A DNA stretch of 64,000 nucleotides from Methylomonas montana (GCF_030490285.1 NZ_CP129884.1:4092001-4156000); one strand, 5' to 3'. Numbered from the stretch's first letter, positions 26,501-34,539 are shown. Notes: a model not told the origin generated them from the letters alone. Translations and numbers: made by a program.

Positions 26501-27651
26501 TCGCGCGGACGATCGAAACGGCCGTCGCCCAGATTGCGCCAGTAGCGCACCGTGCCGTTCATTTCCAGGATGTCCGGCAGGCCGTTGCCGAACAGGTCCG
26601 CCAGTTCAAATTCCGGTCGGGCCAGCGAACCCGTAGGCAAATCGGGCCCATCAATGTTGATAAACTTTTGGGTGTTGGGGGTAAATTGGCTGTAGCCGAA
26701 TTCCAGCGGCGGTAAAAATTCCGATTGCTCGCCGTCGTGGCCTTCCACCCGGACTTGATGCAACAGCGAAGCCTTGTTGAGCGGCAAAATCGCACCCGCG
26801 TTTTTGTCCAGATAATCCAGATGGTAGGTGCGAGTCAACCGTTCCTTGTCGGCCTGGGTATACACCTGAATCAGGGTGCAGCGGCGCACCGTGCGGATTT
26901 CAAACCCGGCTCGGTATTCGGAAAAAGGGTCCGGGCGGGTTTCGTAAACAAACTTCACCCGGACCAGGAACTGCGGATTGGCAGGATCGCCGTAATCCGC
27001 ATAGCGTATTTCCGATAAGTACAACTGATCCCAAGCGTGAGCGCCATCATTTTGCTCGGCGTCGCGCTCGTAGAGATAGTCGATGCGATTGCCGAACACG
27101 TCGCGGGTTTGGCTGAGCTTCCAGGCGAACACCTGGCCGGCATGTTCCGGATCGGCTATCGCCGCCGGATCACGGCTGGCCGTTGCCGGCGTGCCGTAAA
27201 CACTGGTCAGCCCGTCCTTGCTTTCGACTTGCCAATAGTTTTGATTGCTATCGTGAAGATGGGCGATACGGGCGAACAAACCTTCGGTGCGCGGCCGGTA
27301 GCGAGTCAGATTGGCTTGCACATCGACCGGCACCAGATCCTCGGCGCCGGAAAGCACGAAGGTGTCTTGTTGGTCGTCGTAGCGCGGCAATCCGTCGGAA
27401 GTTTTGCGCATCACACCCGGCACGCTCAAACTCCAGCCTAGCCCGAACGGGCCGTTGCCGTTGCCGGTGCTGTAGCCCAAACTCAGCTGCGGCTGAAAAC
27501 CGTTGCGTCCGGCCGGAATCGCAATAGGCACGGTAAAGTTGCCTGTGCCGGTATGCAGATCGGGCGCGAATTTCTCGCCGATGCCATGCAAGGCGCCGCC
27601 GCCCTGCGGCAAACCGATGATTTGGCTGGATGTACCCGATTTATTGCTCAT
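20515..27651 (-). CDS. TcB-TcC fusion: SpvB/RHS cocoon protein with hypervariable C-terminal toxin
   Basis: This 2378-residue protein starts with an SpvB domain (LPQGGGALHGIGEKFAPDL, PFGLGWSLSVPGV; ~15-290). FG-GAP/VCBS propeller repeats follow (LFGNGLPDILEMNG, DGDGRIDLLVH) to ~640, then TcB middle regions and many RHS/YD repeats (YDSNGNMLSEHQT). The RHS core comes near 1995-2090 (LADHLGSSHVV, ADPIGLKGGINLYQYC, NPIIFSDLTGTD). TcB and TcC are normally two genes or one fusion of about this length. In known systems the core cleaves itself and the following C-terminal fragment is the effector held inside the shell. Here that fragment is about 285 residues and visibly AT-richer. It contains an EF-hand loop (DTNHDKQISLHE, ~2104) and resembles no toxin family I can name. 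No candidate immunity gene follows. Confidence 0.9.
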   Translation of the reverse strand: MSNKSGTSSQIIGLPQGGGALHGIGEKFAPDLHTGTGNFTVPIAIPAGRNGFQPQLSLGYSTGNGNGPFGLGWSLSVPGVMRKTSDGLPRYDDQQDTFVLSGAEDLVPVDVQANLTRYRPRTEGLFARIAHLHDSNQNYWQVESKDGLTSVYGTPATASRDPAAIADPEHAGQVFAWKLSQTRDVFGNRIDYLYERDAEQNDGAHAWDQLYLSEIRYADYGDPANPQFLVRVKFVYETRPDPFSEYRAGFEIRTVRRCTLIQVYTQADKERLTRTYHLDYLDKNAGAILPLNKASLLHQVRVEGHDGEQSEFLPPLEFGYSQFTPNTQKFINIDGPDLPTGSLARPEFELADLFGNGLPDILEMNGTVRYWRNLGDGRFDRPREMAEAPAGLRLADPGVQMIDADGDGRIDLLVHRQGLSGYFPLRFNGLWDHQSFQRYEFAPSFDLEDPEVKLLDLTGDGVTDAIRSGSRLECFFNDAKRGWHASRSVERQALDVFPNLNFSDPRVKWGDFSGDGLQDVALVHDGHIEYWPNLGYGNWGKRISMRNSPRLPYGYDPKRILIDDIDGDGLADLVYVDDRKLLLWINQGGNGWSDPIEISGTPRVSDMDAVRLVDVLGNGNRGLLWSADADGSNRPHMFFLDFSGGVKPYVLNRMDNHLGSLTQVGYASSIRFYLEDQQSPATRWQTPLPFPVQVVARVEVIDQISQGKLTTEYRYRHGYWDGAEREFRGFGRVDQRDSEVFADFHGSGLHGEQGFETVAAEQFSPPLETRTWFHQGPVGDEFGEWEELDFSGEYWPGDTPALLRPQAMTELLKALPRRSKRDALRALRGSVLRTELYALDGTDRQNRPYTVTEVLQGVREEAPPADGERRAIFFSFALAQRTTQWERGAEPMTQLSLMGDYDQYGRLKSQLSIAVPRGRDYRVVTESAEPYLVTFSETDYLQRDDAQRYLIDKVAKTSSYEIGNDGKTTVFALWEAVKTGSAAKKLIGQTLNFYDGPGFQGLAFGQLGDYGALVRSENLVMDDALLAELYRSGDSVQNPPELPLYLKPGAPVWTDEYPAEFRKLAAQAGYVYRNGGANAISAQGYFAITASHLYDFQASGANGKGRGLLLQQHDPLGRRTVIGYDAYALLPQQVIDPLGLKTQASYDYRVLQPEVVSDANFNVSRFRFTPLGLLKATLVQGKTNVAEGDRTRPSVELSYDLLAFSERGQPVSVRTRQYQHHDSEADVPLPQRDETIETVEYSDGFGRLLQTRVQSEEIRFGDPTFGGGILPVDQTDDAGTKLAFAGVRNSDANNPNVLVSGWQVYDNKGRVVEKYEPFYATGWKYAVPGEAQLGQKAVMIYDPRGQVIRTSNPDGSQQTVIYGVPADLAKPEQFAPTPWEAYTYDANDNAGRTHAEAAQGYQAHWNTPASIVIDALGRTITATARNGADPKDWYVTRSSYDIRGNLLSVTDALGRVAFRYGYDLANRPWRTDSIDAGLRRTVLDAVGNPLEQRDSKGALTLHGYDEGNRLNRLWARDGLNQPLTLREVTIYGDRPDSGLNADAARLLNLLGKPYRHYDEAGLVSVPGYDFKGNPLSQTRQVLRDEVLLTAYRNGPERNWAIDAYRVDWQAPAGTTLEAHAQTLLDPIKYETSTRYDALNRIKSLLYPQDVSGQRQELLPVYNRAGGLAQVKLNGQIYVQQIAYSAKGQRVLVAYGNGAMSRYVYDDKTFRLLRLRSERYSQPEADRYQPGGEALQDLAYRYDLIGNILQIEDRAQGSGILNNPAAATVGDGALKQLLAAGDALLRQFDYDPIYRLLSATGRECDQAPEASPWLDLPRCTDLTRTRAYSQQYRYDALGNMQELKHQLADGARNRVFNTVAGNNRLDTVTIGQSAYRYAYDSNGNMLSEHQTRLFDWDHSDRLKAFRTQVAGSEPSVHAQYLYDAAGMRVKKLVRKQGGQYTVTVYVGGLFEYHRAVQGATVQQNNTLHVMDDQSRIALVRVGTPFPDDTTPTIKYHLADHLGSSHVVIGGDGAWVNREEYTPYGETSFGSFARKRYRFTGKERDEESGLNYHAARYYAAWVARWVSADPIGLKGGINLYQYCKSNPIIFSDLTGTDISDTNKSLDTNHDKQISLHELSTGLECSNISLRDWANTMSFNTGGYGVDKNVQSLINDIHNDTVSQAISSKIKAAESDENQLRMGADGRTYTKREARAAAKREHAERLDPKKQLTKIATMGCLLVPEYCGLSLSIYHSATGRPKDAAVDLAAVFLGRALNRAFTPPNTQPGIYYDNRLITTKDGIASYWSTGQANLIPGAIQKEPNTWYVIHGIQEETEKLGGLTIKEGWVIKQTPYIEEPVKSVGLDNVHIEIQLITNDPKVVNDWILEQGAKAVRLFSDLF

Positions 27652-27737
27652 AGTCTAATACCTGAACTGAGTTTTCTATGTCTGCTGAATGCCGAGCCCG
27701 CTTGCCTATCTTTCGTGGCGAGCGGGCTTAGGGGATT

Positions 27738-27786
27738 AGCTTACAGAGAACGCTAGCGAGTTTCGCCCTCCCCGGGGAGGGTATTT
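27738..27786 (-). promoter_or_regulatory. Palindromic promoter element, site E
   Basis: The core at 27761-27786 reads TTTCGCCCTCC-CCGG-GGAGGGTATTT on the + strand, a palindrome without mismatches over the central 18 bases. On the - strand TGTAAGCT follows 15 bases later (27738-27745), placing the centre at about -40.5 and the transcript start about 80 bases before the TcB-TcC ATG. The rest of the 343-base gap up to tadA shows no gene. Confidence 0.7.
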
Positions 27787-27994
27787 GGTATAGACCCGAT
27801 ATTGGCTTTTGAAGTAGCGGGTTGGTACGATCCGAGCAGCAAAAGCCCCGCCAAGCCTGGGTTTGCTTACTCCGGCTGTTGCGGAATTTGGCAAGCGTCG
27901 AAACAACAGCTGCGTTAGAAATCGAATACGCGTAGCGAAGCAGGCAATCGGCCTTCGCGGCTAGCGTGCGGAAAACTAGCCTAAGATCGGCTTA

Positions 27995-28459
27995 TTAGGC
28001 TGGCTTGGCGAGATTGCGCCTGGCTTTAAAAAAATCGCTCAACAACTCCGCGCAATCGGGTTCCAAAACCCCGCCATCCCATGCCACGCGATGATTCAAA
28101 AACGGCGCGTCGCTGAGTTGTAGTGCGTGGCAGACCGCGCCGCGTTTCGGATCGTAGGCGCCGAATACCAGACGCTTGACGCGGGCATGGGCGATGGCGC
28201 CCATGCACATCACGCAGGGCTCCAAGGTAACGTAGAGGGTGGTGTCGATCAGCCGATAGTTGTTTAATACCTGGCCGGCTTTGCGTAGCGCGACCATTTC
28301 GGCATGCGCCGTGGGATCGTTGGTTTGGATGGGTTGATTCCAGCCTTCGGCAATACAACGATCTTGATAAACCAGAAGCGCGCCGACCGGCACTTCGCCT
28401 TGGCTTTCGGCACGTTGCGCCAAGCGGATCGCGTGGCGCATCCATTCTGTATCGGTCAT
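27995..28459 (-). CDS. tadA: tRNA-specific adenosine deaminase
   Basis: This 154-residue cytidine/deoxycytidylate deaminase-fold enzyme converts A34 of tRNA-Arg(ACG) to inosine, which allows decoding of CGU/CGC/CGA. The zinc site is complete: HAEMVAL supplies His and the proton-shuttling Glu, and PCVMC supplies the two Cys ligands. The gene starts one base after the stop of the upstream sua5-type gene, so the two tRNA-modification genes form one operon. Length and N-terminus (TEWMRHAIRLAQRA) are as usual for the family. Confidence 0.95.
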   Translation of the reverse strand: MTDTEWMRHAIRLAQRAESQGEVPVGALLVYQDRCIAEGWNQPIQTNDPTAHAEMVALRKAGQVLNNYRLIDTTLYVTLEPCVMCMGAIAHARVKRLVFGAYDPKRGAVCHALQLSDAPFLNHRVAWDGGVLEPDCAELLSDFFKARRNLAKPA

Positions 28460-28460
28460 T

Positions 28461-29438
28461 TCAGACCGTGGCTTTGCTGAGCCGGTCGTTAACCGCGGCC
28501 CAAGCTTCGCTGTCGGGCGGTTGTTCTATCAGGATCGATTCGAGCTGCAAATTATCCAGTTCCCGCAATGCGCCATATAGGGCGGCTTCGTAGTGTTCGG
28601 CTTGCTCGGGTAATAGGATTAAATGCTGATATGGGCAGGATGGCAGCTTGGAAATGGTCTGACTGAATGCCAGGATACCGATTTTTTTACCCTTGCCGCA
28701 CAGCTCGTCGATCATCGCGATCAGCGTATCCGTGGCGCACAGCAAGGCCATGGTATGCGGCGCATAATGCACGGCCATCATGCCGGGCGCGCGGATTTTG
28801 GTTTGCGGCGACAGGCGAATCTCGGTTTGTAACACAGCCTTGAGCTGGCTGCGGGTGATGCGGCCCGGCCTGAGGATGGCGGGTTGCTCGTCGGTCAGAT
28901 CGATGATGGTCGATTCCACGCCAACGCTGCAGGGACCGCCATCGAGGATACAAGCCACGCTGTCGCCAAGTTCTTCCGCGACATGATCGGCTTGTGTCGG
29001 GCTGATATGGCCGAAACGATTGGCGGATGGCGCGGCGATACCGCCGCCAAATGCTTGCAACAACTGCAAGGCGACTGGGTTGGCCGGCACCCGCAATGCC
29101 ACGGTATGTTGACCGCCGGTCACCGCCAGCGGCACGCTGGCTTTCTTTTTCAGAATAATCGTCAGCGGACCAGGCCAGAAAGCCTTCGCCAGTTTCAACG
29201 CGGCCTCGGGCACCATCTCCGCCCAGTTGTCGATTTGCTCGGCACCGGCGATATGCACAATCAAGGGATGATCGGCAGGCCGACCCTTGGCAGCAAAAAT
29301 TTTGGCAACCGCATCCGGGTTAGAGGCATCCGCACCCAAACCATAGACAGTTTCTGTCGGAAACGCCACCAGCTGGCCTTGACGCAACAACTCGACGGCA
29401 TGATGGATGGATGATTCGGTAACGGCTGTAGGTTTCAA
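28461..29438 (-). CDS. sua5: L-threonylcarbamoyladenylate synthase, Sua5-type
   Basis: This 325-residue enzyme makes threonylcarbamoyl-AMP from threonine, bicarbonate and ATP, the first step of the t6A37 modification of ANN-decoding tRNAs. The YrdC domain covers ~15-200 (FPTETVYGLGADASN, KGRPADHPLIVHI, GGGIAAPSANRFGHISPTQ). Unlike the short TsaC form it carries a C-terminal Sua5 domain (~215-325) joined by a linker with LRPGRITRSQL and APGMMAVHYAPHT, the latter covering the active site in the long form. It is followed directly by tadA. Confidence 0.93.
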   Translation of the reverse strand: MKPTAVTESSIHHAVELLRQGQLVAFPTETVYGLGADASNPDAVAKIFAAKGRPADHPLIVHIAGAEQIDNWAEMVPEAALKLAKAFWPGPLTIILKKKASVPLAVTGGQHTVALRVPANPVALQLLQAFGGGIAAPSANRFGHISPTQADHVAEELGDSVACILDGGPCSVGVESTIIDLTDEQPAILRPGRITRSQLKAVLQTEIRLSPQTKIRAPGMMAVHYAPHTMALLCATDTLIAMIDELCGKGKKIGILAFSQTISKLPSCPYQHLILLPEQAEHYEAALYGALRELDNLQLESILIEQPPDSEAWAAVNDRLSKATV

Positions 29439-29549
29439 AGTAATCAGGCGAAAGATAAAAGGCTAAAGGCTAATAGGGCGCTAACGAACGTTGCAAAAGC
29501 CACCCTGATGCAAAGGCGCTATTTTACCTTTTGCCTTTCGGCTTTTGTC

Positions 29550-31373
29550 TTAATTAATTTCCACCAACACCTCATTTGGGTTAACTGCATCACCTTTTGC
29601 GACATAAATGGCTTTAACGATGCCGCCGACCGGCGCGGTAATCTCGGTTTCCATTTTCATCGCCTCGGTAACCAGCAAAGACTGGCCGGCATTGACTTTC
29701 TGGCCTTCCTTGACCAGCACATCGATGATATTGCAGGGCATGCTGGTCACCACATCGCCCGGCTCGCTGGGCCGGCGGCGCTTGCTGGCGATGGCGCTTT
29801 GCACCGCGCCTTGCGCGCCGCCGTCCAGTACGATTTCGTCCAGCGTCTCGATGACAATCTCTTCCGGCATGCCGTCCACGGTGAAATAAAAATGCCGCAG
29901 GCTCTGGTTTTTCGGACCGGCGCCGGTGACTTTGACATGATAGGACTCGCCGTGCAGCGCAACATTGAATTCGGTCGGGGCTTTTTTGACTTCGCCGGGT
30001 ACCGGCGCGCCTTCCAGTTCCAGCGGTTCCGCGACCAAGTTATCGGTAGAGCGCAACTCCAGAAACTGTTTGCCGATCTCCGGAAACATCGCATAACTGA
30101 GCACGTCTTCGTCGCTCAGTGCCAGATGGCCGATTTCGTTGCGCAAATGCTCGTACTCCGGCTTCAATAAATCGGCCGGCCGGCATTCGATGACTTCTTC
30201 GTTACCGACCGCCTTGGCTTGCAGTTGCGGATTGACCGGCGCCGGCGCCTTACCGTAGCCGCCGTGCAAATAACGTTTCACCTCGTTGCTGATGGTGTCA
30301 TAGCGCTTGCCGATCAACACGTTCAGCACTGCCTGGGTGCCGACGATTTGCGAGGTTGGCGTCACCAGCGGCGGATAGCCCAGGTCTTTCCGCACCTCCG
30401 GAATTTCCTTGTACACCTCGGCGATCCGGTCCAGCGCGTTACGTTCCTTCAATTGGTTGGCCAGGTTGGAAATCATGCCACCCGGCACCTGGAAGATGTG
30501 TACGCGGGTGTCGATGCCGGTAAATTCGCTCTCGAAACGATGATATTTTTTCCGCACTTCGGCGAAATATTGATTCACCTCCTGCAGCTTATCCAAATCC
30601 AAACCGGTGTCGTAGCTGGTGCCGCGCAAGGCGGTGACCAAGCTTTCGGTCGGCGGGTGGCTGGTGCCGCCGGCCCAGGAGGATAGCGCGGTATCGACAT
30701 GTTCGCAGCCCGCTTCGATGGCTTTGATCTGGCACATTTCCGCCAGGCCGGCAGTGGCGTGGCAATGCAGATGCAAGGGCAGATCGACGGCTTCTTTCAG
30801 GGCCTTGACCAACTCGCCAGCGATATACGGCGTCAGCAGACCGGCCATATCTTTGATCGCAATCGAGTCGCAACCCAGATTCGCCAAGCCTTTACCGAGC
30901 CGAATGAAGCTGGCGATGTCGTGCACCGGGCTGGTGGTATAGCAAATCGTGCCTTGCGCGTGCTTGCCGGCTTCCTTGGCCGCTTCGATCGCGGTTTCCA
31001 GATTGCGAATGTCGTTCAGCGCGTCGAAAATCCGGAATACGTCCATGCCGTTTTGCGCGGCGGTTTCCACGAATTTCCGGACCACGTCGTCGGAATAATG
31101 CCGGTAGCCGAGCAGATTCTGGCCGCGCAACAGCATTTGCAGACGGGTGTTGGGCAATGCCGCTTTCAGTTGACTCAGGCGTTCCCAAGGGTCTTCCTTC
31201 AGAAAGCGCAAACAGGCATCGAAGGTGGCGCCGCCCCAGCATTCCAGCGACCAATAGCCGATGCCATCCAGCATTGCGCAGGCGGGCAGCATGTCCTCGG
31301 TGCGCATCCGGGTGGCGATCAGGGATTGGTGGGCGTCGCGTAGGATAACGTCGGTTACGTAAACTTTTTTCAT
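29550..31373 (-). CDS. pycB: Pyruvate carboxylase subunit B / oxaloacetate decarboxylase alpha-type
   Basis: This 607-residue protein begins with the carboxyltransferase TIM barrel (TDVILRDAHQSLIATRMRTEDM, residues ~5-270, with the metal-binding region HCHATAGLAEM). A conserved PYC/OADA domain follows to ~460, and a C-terminal biotinyl carrier domain has EAMKMETE with the biotinylated lysine near 571. Together with the adjacent biotin carboxylase subunit it forms the two-subunit, acetyl-CoA-independent type of pyruvate carboxylase, which makes oxaloacetate from pyruvate and bicarbonate. No sodium-pump beta/gamma genes are present, which argues against an oxaloacetate decarboxylase pump. It starts 15 bases after the stop of the A subunit. 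Confidence 0.9.
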   Translation of the reverse strand: MKKVYVTDVILRDAHQSLIATRMRTEDMLPACAMLDGIGYWSLECWGGATFDACLRFLKEDPWERLSQLKAALPNTRLQMLLRGQNLLGYRHYSDDVVRKFVETAAQNGMDVFRIFDALNDIRNLETAIEAAKEAGKHAQGTICYTTSPVHDIASFIRLGKGLANLGCDSIAIKDMAGLLTPYIAGELVKALKEAVDLPLHLHCHATAGLAEMCQIKAIEAGCEHVDTALSSWAGGTSHPPTESLVTALRGTSYDTGLDLDKLQEVNQYFAEVRKKYHRFESEFTGIDTRVHIFQVPGGMISNLANQLKERNALDRIAEVYKEIPEVRKDLGYPPLVTPTSQIVGTQAVLNVLIGKRYDTISNEVKRYLHGGYGKAPAPVNPQLQAKAVGNEEVIECRPADLLKPEYEHLRNEIGHLALSDEDVLSYAMFPEIGKQFLELRSTDNLVAEPLELEGAPVPGEVKKAPTEFNVALHGESYHVKVTGAGPKNQSLRHFYFTVDGMPEEIVIETLDEIVLDGGAQGAVQSAIASKRRRPSEPGDVVTSMPCNIIDVLVKEGQKVNAGQSLLVTEAMKMETEITAPVGGIVKAIYVAKGDAVNPNEVLVEIN

Positions 31374-31388
31374 CGGTAAGTCCTTGGA

Positions 31389-32807
31389 TTACAAGCCGGT
31401 GTGAGAAGCGACAACGGCCGCCAGCACGCTGGCCAGAATTTCCGGGCGCGGCTTGTTGGAGTAATTGATTAAATCGGGATTGGCATCGACGAAGCCGGTA
31501 TTGAAGCGGCCACGGCGAAAGTCCGGGTGGCTGAGGATACGTAAATAATACGGAATCGTGGTCTTGATACCGAACAAGCCCATGTCCTTCAACGCGCGTT
31601 CGCCACGATTGATGGCGTCTTCCCAGGTCATCGCGCTGACAATGACCTTGGCCAGCATCGAGTCGTAAAACGGCGGTATCTCGTAGCCGGTATAAATTGC
31701 GGTATCGGTACGCACGCCGGGGCCGCCCGGCGCATAGTAACGGGAGATATGGCCGAAGCTGGGCAGGAAATTGTTTTTCGGATCCTCGGCGTTGACGCGA
31801 AACTGGATCGCATAGCCACGGCGGACGATTTCTTCCTGTTTGAAGCGTAGCGGCAGACCGGCCGCGACCCGAATCTGTTCCTCGACGATATCGACGCCGG
31901 TGATGGTTTCGGTAATGGTATGCTCGACCTGCACGCGGGTATTCATTTCCATGAAATAGAAGCGGCCGTTGCTGTCCAGCAAAAATTCCACGGTGCCGGC
32001 ATTGGTGTAACCGACCGCCTTGGCCGCCATCACCGCCAAACCGCCCAGATATTGGCGCTGGGCTTCGTCCAGTTGCGGCGACGGAGCGATTTCGATCAGC
32101 TTTTGATTGCGCCGCTGCACCGAACAGTCGCGCTCGTAAAGATGTATCGTGTTGCCGAACTGATCGGCCAACACCTGCACCTCGATATGTATCGGGTTGA
32201 CCACGCATTTTTCCAGAAACACGTCGGCGCTGCCGAAAGCCTTGGTGGCTTCGGAAATCACCCGCTGATAATTCTGCCGCAACTCGTCCGGATTGTCGCA
32301 ACGCCGAATACCGCGCCCGCCGCCACCGGAAGTGGCTTTCAACATGATAGGGTAACCGATCTCGGCCGCCACCTGTAAAGCATGATCGACACTATCCAGG
32401 TTGCCATCCGAACCAGGTGTCACCGGTAAGCCGGCGGCTTTCATCGCGGTGCGGGCTTCGGTTTTGTCGCCCATTCGTTGGATCACGTCCGCCGATGGGC
32501 CGATGAACACTAAACCGCGTTCTTGGCAGGCACGGGCAAATTGCGCGTTCTCCGATAAAAATCCGTAGCCGGGATGAATCGCGTCGCAGCCGGTGCGTAA
32601 GGCCAGGTCGACCAGGCCGTAAATATTCAAATAGCCCGCCAGCGGCTCGCTACCGATGTAATAAGACTCGTCGGCTTTTTTGACGTGCAACGCGAAACGG
32701 TCGGCCTCCGAATAAATGGCCGCGGAACGAATGCCCATTTCAGCGCACGCACGGATAATGCGGACGGCGATCTCGCCGCGATTGGCAATCAGGATTTTGC
32801 GTAACAT
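31389..32807 (-). CDS. pycA: Biotin carboxylase subunit (pyruvate carboxylase subunit A)
   Basis: This 472-residue ATP-grasp enzyme carboxylates biotin on the carrier domain of subunit B using ATP and bicarbonate. It shows the N-terminal LRKILIANRGEIAVRI, the HPGYGFLSEN substrate motif, the glycine-rich ATP loop KATSGGGGRGIR (~160-170) and MEMNTRVQVEHTITE. It closes with the family's C-terminal barrel-sandwich region. The gene pair with pycB and the 15-base gap favour pyruvate carboxylase. An acetyl-CoA carboxylase AccC would normally be paired with accB, which is not here. Confidence 0.9.
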   Translation of the reverse strand: MLRKILIANRGEIAVRIIRACAEMGIRSAAIYSEADRFALHVKKADESYYIGSEPLAGYLNIYGLVDLALRTGCDAIHPGYGFLSENAQFARACQERGLVFIGPSADVIQRMGDKTEARTAMKAAGLPVTPGSDGNLDSVDHALQVAAEIGYPIMLKATSGGGGRGIRRCDNPDELRQNYQRVISEATKAFGSADVFLEKCVVNPIHIEVQVLADQFGNTIHLYERDCSVQRRNQKLIEIAPSPQLDEAQRQYLGGLAVMAAKAVGYTNAGTVEFLLDSNGRFYFMEMNTRVQVEHTITETITGVDIVEEQIRVAAGLPLRFKQEEIVRRGYAIQFRVNAEDPKNNFLPSFGHISRYYAPGGPGVRTDTAIYTGYEIPPFYDSMLAKVIVSAMTWEDAINRGERALKDMGLFGIKTTIPYYLRILSHPDFRRGRFNTGFVDANPDLINYSNKPRPEILASVLAAVVASHTGL

Positions 32808-32965
32808 GATGATTCCGAGTCGGTGTTTTCAATAACTTGGCGACTACTCTAACAAGTTATGATTATCTTTCAACTGCAAAAACTGCCATTTGCCGGGTTA
32901 ATCACCAGGGCTCTCCGGAGATTGCGGATCACTTGAGTTTCACAAAAACAGGGTGGTTTACAAAA

Positions 32966-33308
32966 AAGGAGGATACATCGTTGCATTATCGAGAAGGCCA
33001 GCCCGGCGGCTAAGCAGCGGCGCTAGTAGCCATTAAATGCTATCGAATACGCCAAATCCGGTGATTTTGAGTCCCTTGAAAAGGTCATATCTAGCGCAAT
33101 CCTACGCACCGATAAAGCTAGAGTCGGTTCGATAGCCACCAGAGCATTCACCTCTTAGGCTTGCTGGGTATGGCTTTCGAACCTGTCATCGACGAAGCTA
33201 AATCTCACGATTTAAAAGCCACCTTACCCACTGCGGCTTGGCTATTTCTGCGTGGAATGCTGAGTATCCTCGGGCTTAAAAAACGCAACACTTCGGCTAA
33301 AGCCTGAC
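32966..33308 (+). pseudogene. Decayed PEP-CTERM protein gene
   Basis: A strong AAAGGAGG stands at 32966-32972 but only an 11-codon frame follows it. Downstream, frame 33030-33308 ends with LPTAAWLFLRGMLSILGLKKR, a good though altered copy of the LP-type PEP-CTERM tail: motif, hydrophobic helix and basic end. It is preceded by FEPVIDEAKSHDLKA. The frame is interrupted upstream and the expected large exported domain and signal peptide are missing. I read this as the remnant of a PEP-CTERM gene that lost most of its body. The 502-base gap holds nothing else. Confidence 0.45.
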
Positions 33309-33309
33309 C

Positions 33310-34386
33310 TTAAGCCTCTGCTTCTTGGAAAGTGCCGGCCAGTTTTTTCTGACCGTTCGGCAGCATACCGTAAAGACCTAGCTTGTGGCGCAACACATTG
33401 CGGCTGATGTCTAGCAAGCGGGCGGTTTGCACCTGATTTTCCTCGCAGAACTCGAACGCAGTGCGGATCACGGTCTCCTCGATAATATCAAACAGTTTGG
33501 GCGGTGCCTGTTCGCATAAGCGCAGCAAAGCGCTTTCCAAAGAGGAGGTCGAAACTGTCGGCCCCACCTGCGAAATTCTTACCCCGGATAATTTAAAATC
33601 CTCCGGACGCAATCGATTGCCTGGGCAAACGAGTAATGCCCGATGCACGGCGTTTTCCAATTCACGGATATTGCCGGGCCAATCGTAATTCAGCAAGGTC
33701 AGTTCGGTGGCCGGCGACAGCTTGATTTCGCTGTAGCCCAGCCTATCGCCGTAAATCTTCAGGAAATGCCGCGCCAAGGGCAGAATATCGCCAGGACGTT
33801 CGCGTAACGGCGACAAATGTATGGTCGCAACATTGAAGCGATAATAAAGGTCGGCACGAAAATGCGAGGCCGCGACCGCCTCTTCCAGATTGACGTTGGT
33901 AGCGGCGATCACTCTGACATCCACCGGCGTCGGCTGTCTAGAGCCGACTTTGACGACTTCCCGTTCCTGCAACACCCGCAGCAATTTAGCCTGCAAGCCC
34001 AAAGGCAGATCGCCGACTTCATCCAAAAACAAACTACCTTTGTTGGCCGTCTCGAACCAACCGTCTTTGGTCATTAACGCGCCGGTGAAAGCGCCTTTTT
34101 CGTGACCGAACAATTCGCTTTCGATCAGGTTTTCACTGAGTGCCGCGCAGTTCAACGCGCCGAATGGCCCCTTGGCACGCTTACTGAGCGCATGAATATG
34201 CCGGGCAACCAATTCCTTGCCGGTTCCCGTCTCGCCGATAATCAACACGGTGGCATCGCTAGGTGCGATCCGTTCTATGTGTTCCAATAAGCGCCGCGAA
34301 ACCGGATCCTCGAACACCATCGCCGTGGCACGTACCGAGTGCGACAGCGATCGTAGTTGCAGTTCGTCAAAAGCCAATAATGTCAT
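33310..34386 (-). CDS. Sigma-54-dependent transcriptional activator without receiver domain
   Basis: This 358-residue AAA+ enhancer-binding protein has Walker A GETGTGKE at 51-58, the sigma-54 contact loop GAFTGA at 98-103, Walker B GSLFLDEVGDL at 117-127 and the RERPGDI sensor region. The C-terminal Fis-type helix-turn-helix spans ~310-350 (ETVIRTAFEFCEENQ, TARLLDISRNVLRHKLG). Only ~20 residues precede the AAA+ domain, so it lacks a receiver, GAF or PAS sensor. It is thus either constitutive, controlled by level, or regulated by a partner protein. A near-perfect sigma-54 promoter for a small RNA lies ~270 bases upstream of its start. The PEP-CTERM remnant is immediately downstream, and PEP-CTERM genes are sigma-54 regulated in some bacteria. 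Confidence 0.92.
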   Translation of the reverse strand: MTLLAFDELQLRSLSHSVRATAMVFEDPVSRRLLEHIERIAPSDATVLIIGETGTGKELVARHIHALSKRAKGPFGALNCAALSENLIESELFGHEKGAFTGALMTKDGWFETANKGSLFLDEVGDLPLGLQAKLLRVLQEREVVKVGSRQPTPVDVRVIAATNVNLEEAVAASHFRADLYYRFNVATIHLSPLRERPGDILPLARHFLKIYGDRLGYSEIKLSPATELTLLNYDWPGNIRELENAVHRALLVCPGNRLRPEDFKLSGVRISQVGPTVSTSSLESALLRLCEQAPPKLFDIIEETVIRTAFEFCEENQVQTARLLDISRNVLRHKLGLYGMLPNGQKKLAGTFQEAEA

Positions 34387-34539
34387 ACGGTTTCCCCTTT
34401 ACTGCGAGAGCAAGACTACTGCCCAAAAATGTATCCATGAAAAATCTTTTCCCTGATTAAACGATCCAAACAAGCCATTATGCGCCGCCAATCGAGCTTA
34501 AATACCGTTTGCAAAACAATCGCCACGTTCGGCACAGGC

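Noticed and set aside
30892-32301. 469-codon open frame on the - strand over the pyruvate carboxylase genes
   Set aside because: It is a second frame of pycA/pycB with an arginine-rich, motif-free product; GC-rich codon use keeps it open by chance.
29550-32807. Oxaloacetate decarboxylase sodium pump
   Set aside because: No beta or gamma subunit genes; the biotin carboxylase neighbour fits pyruvate carboxylase.
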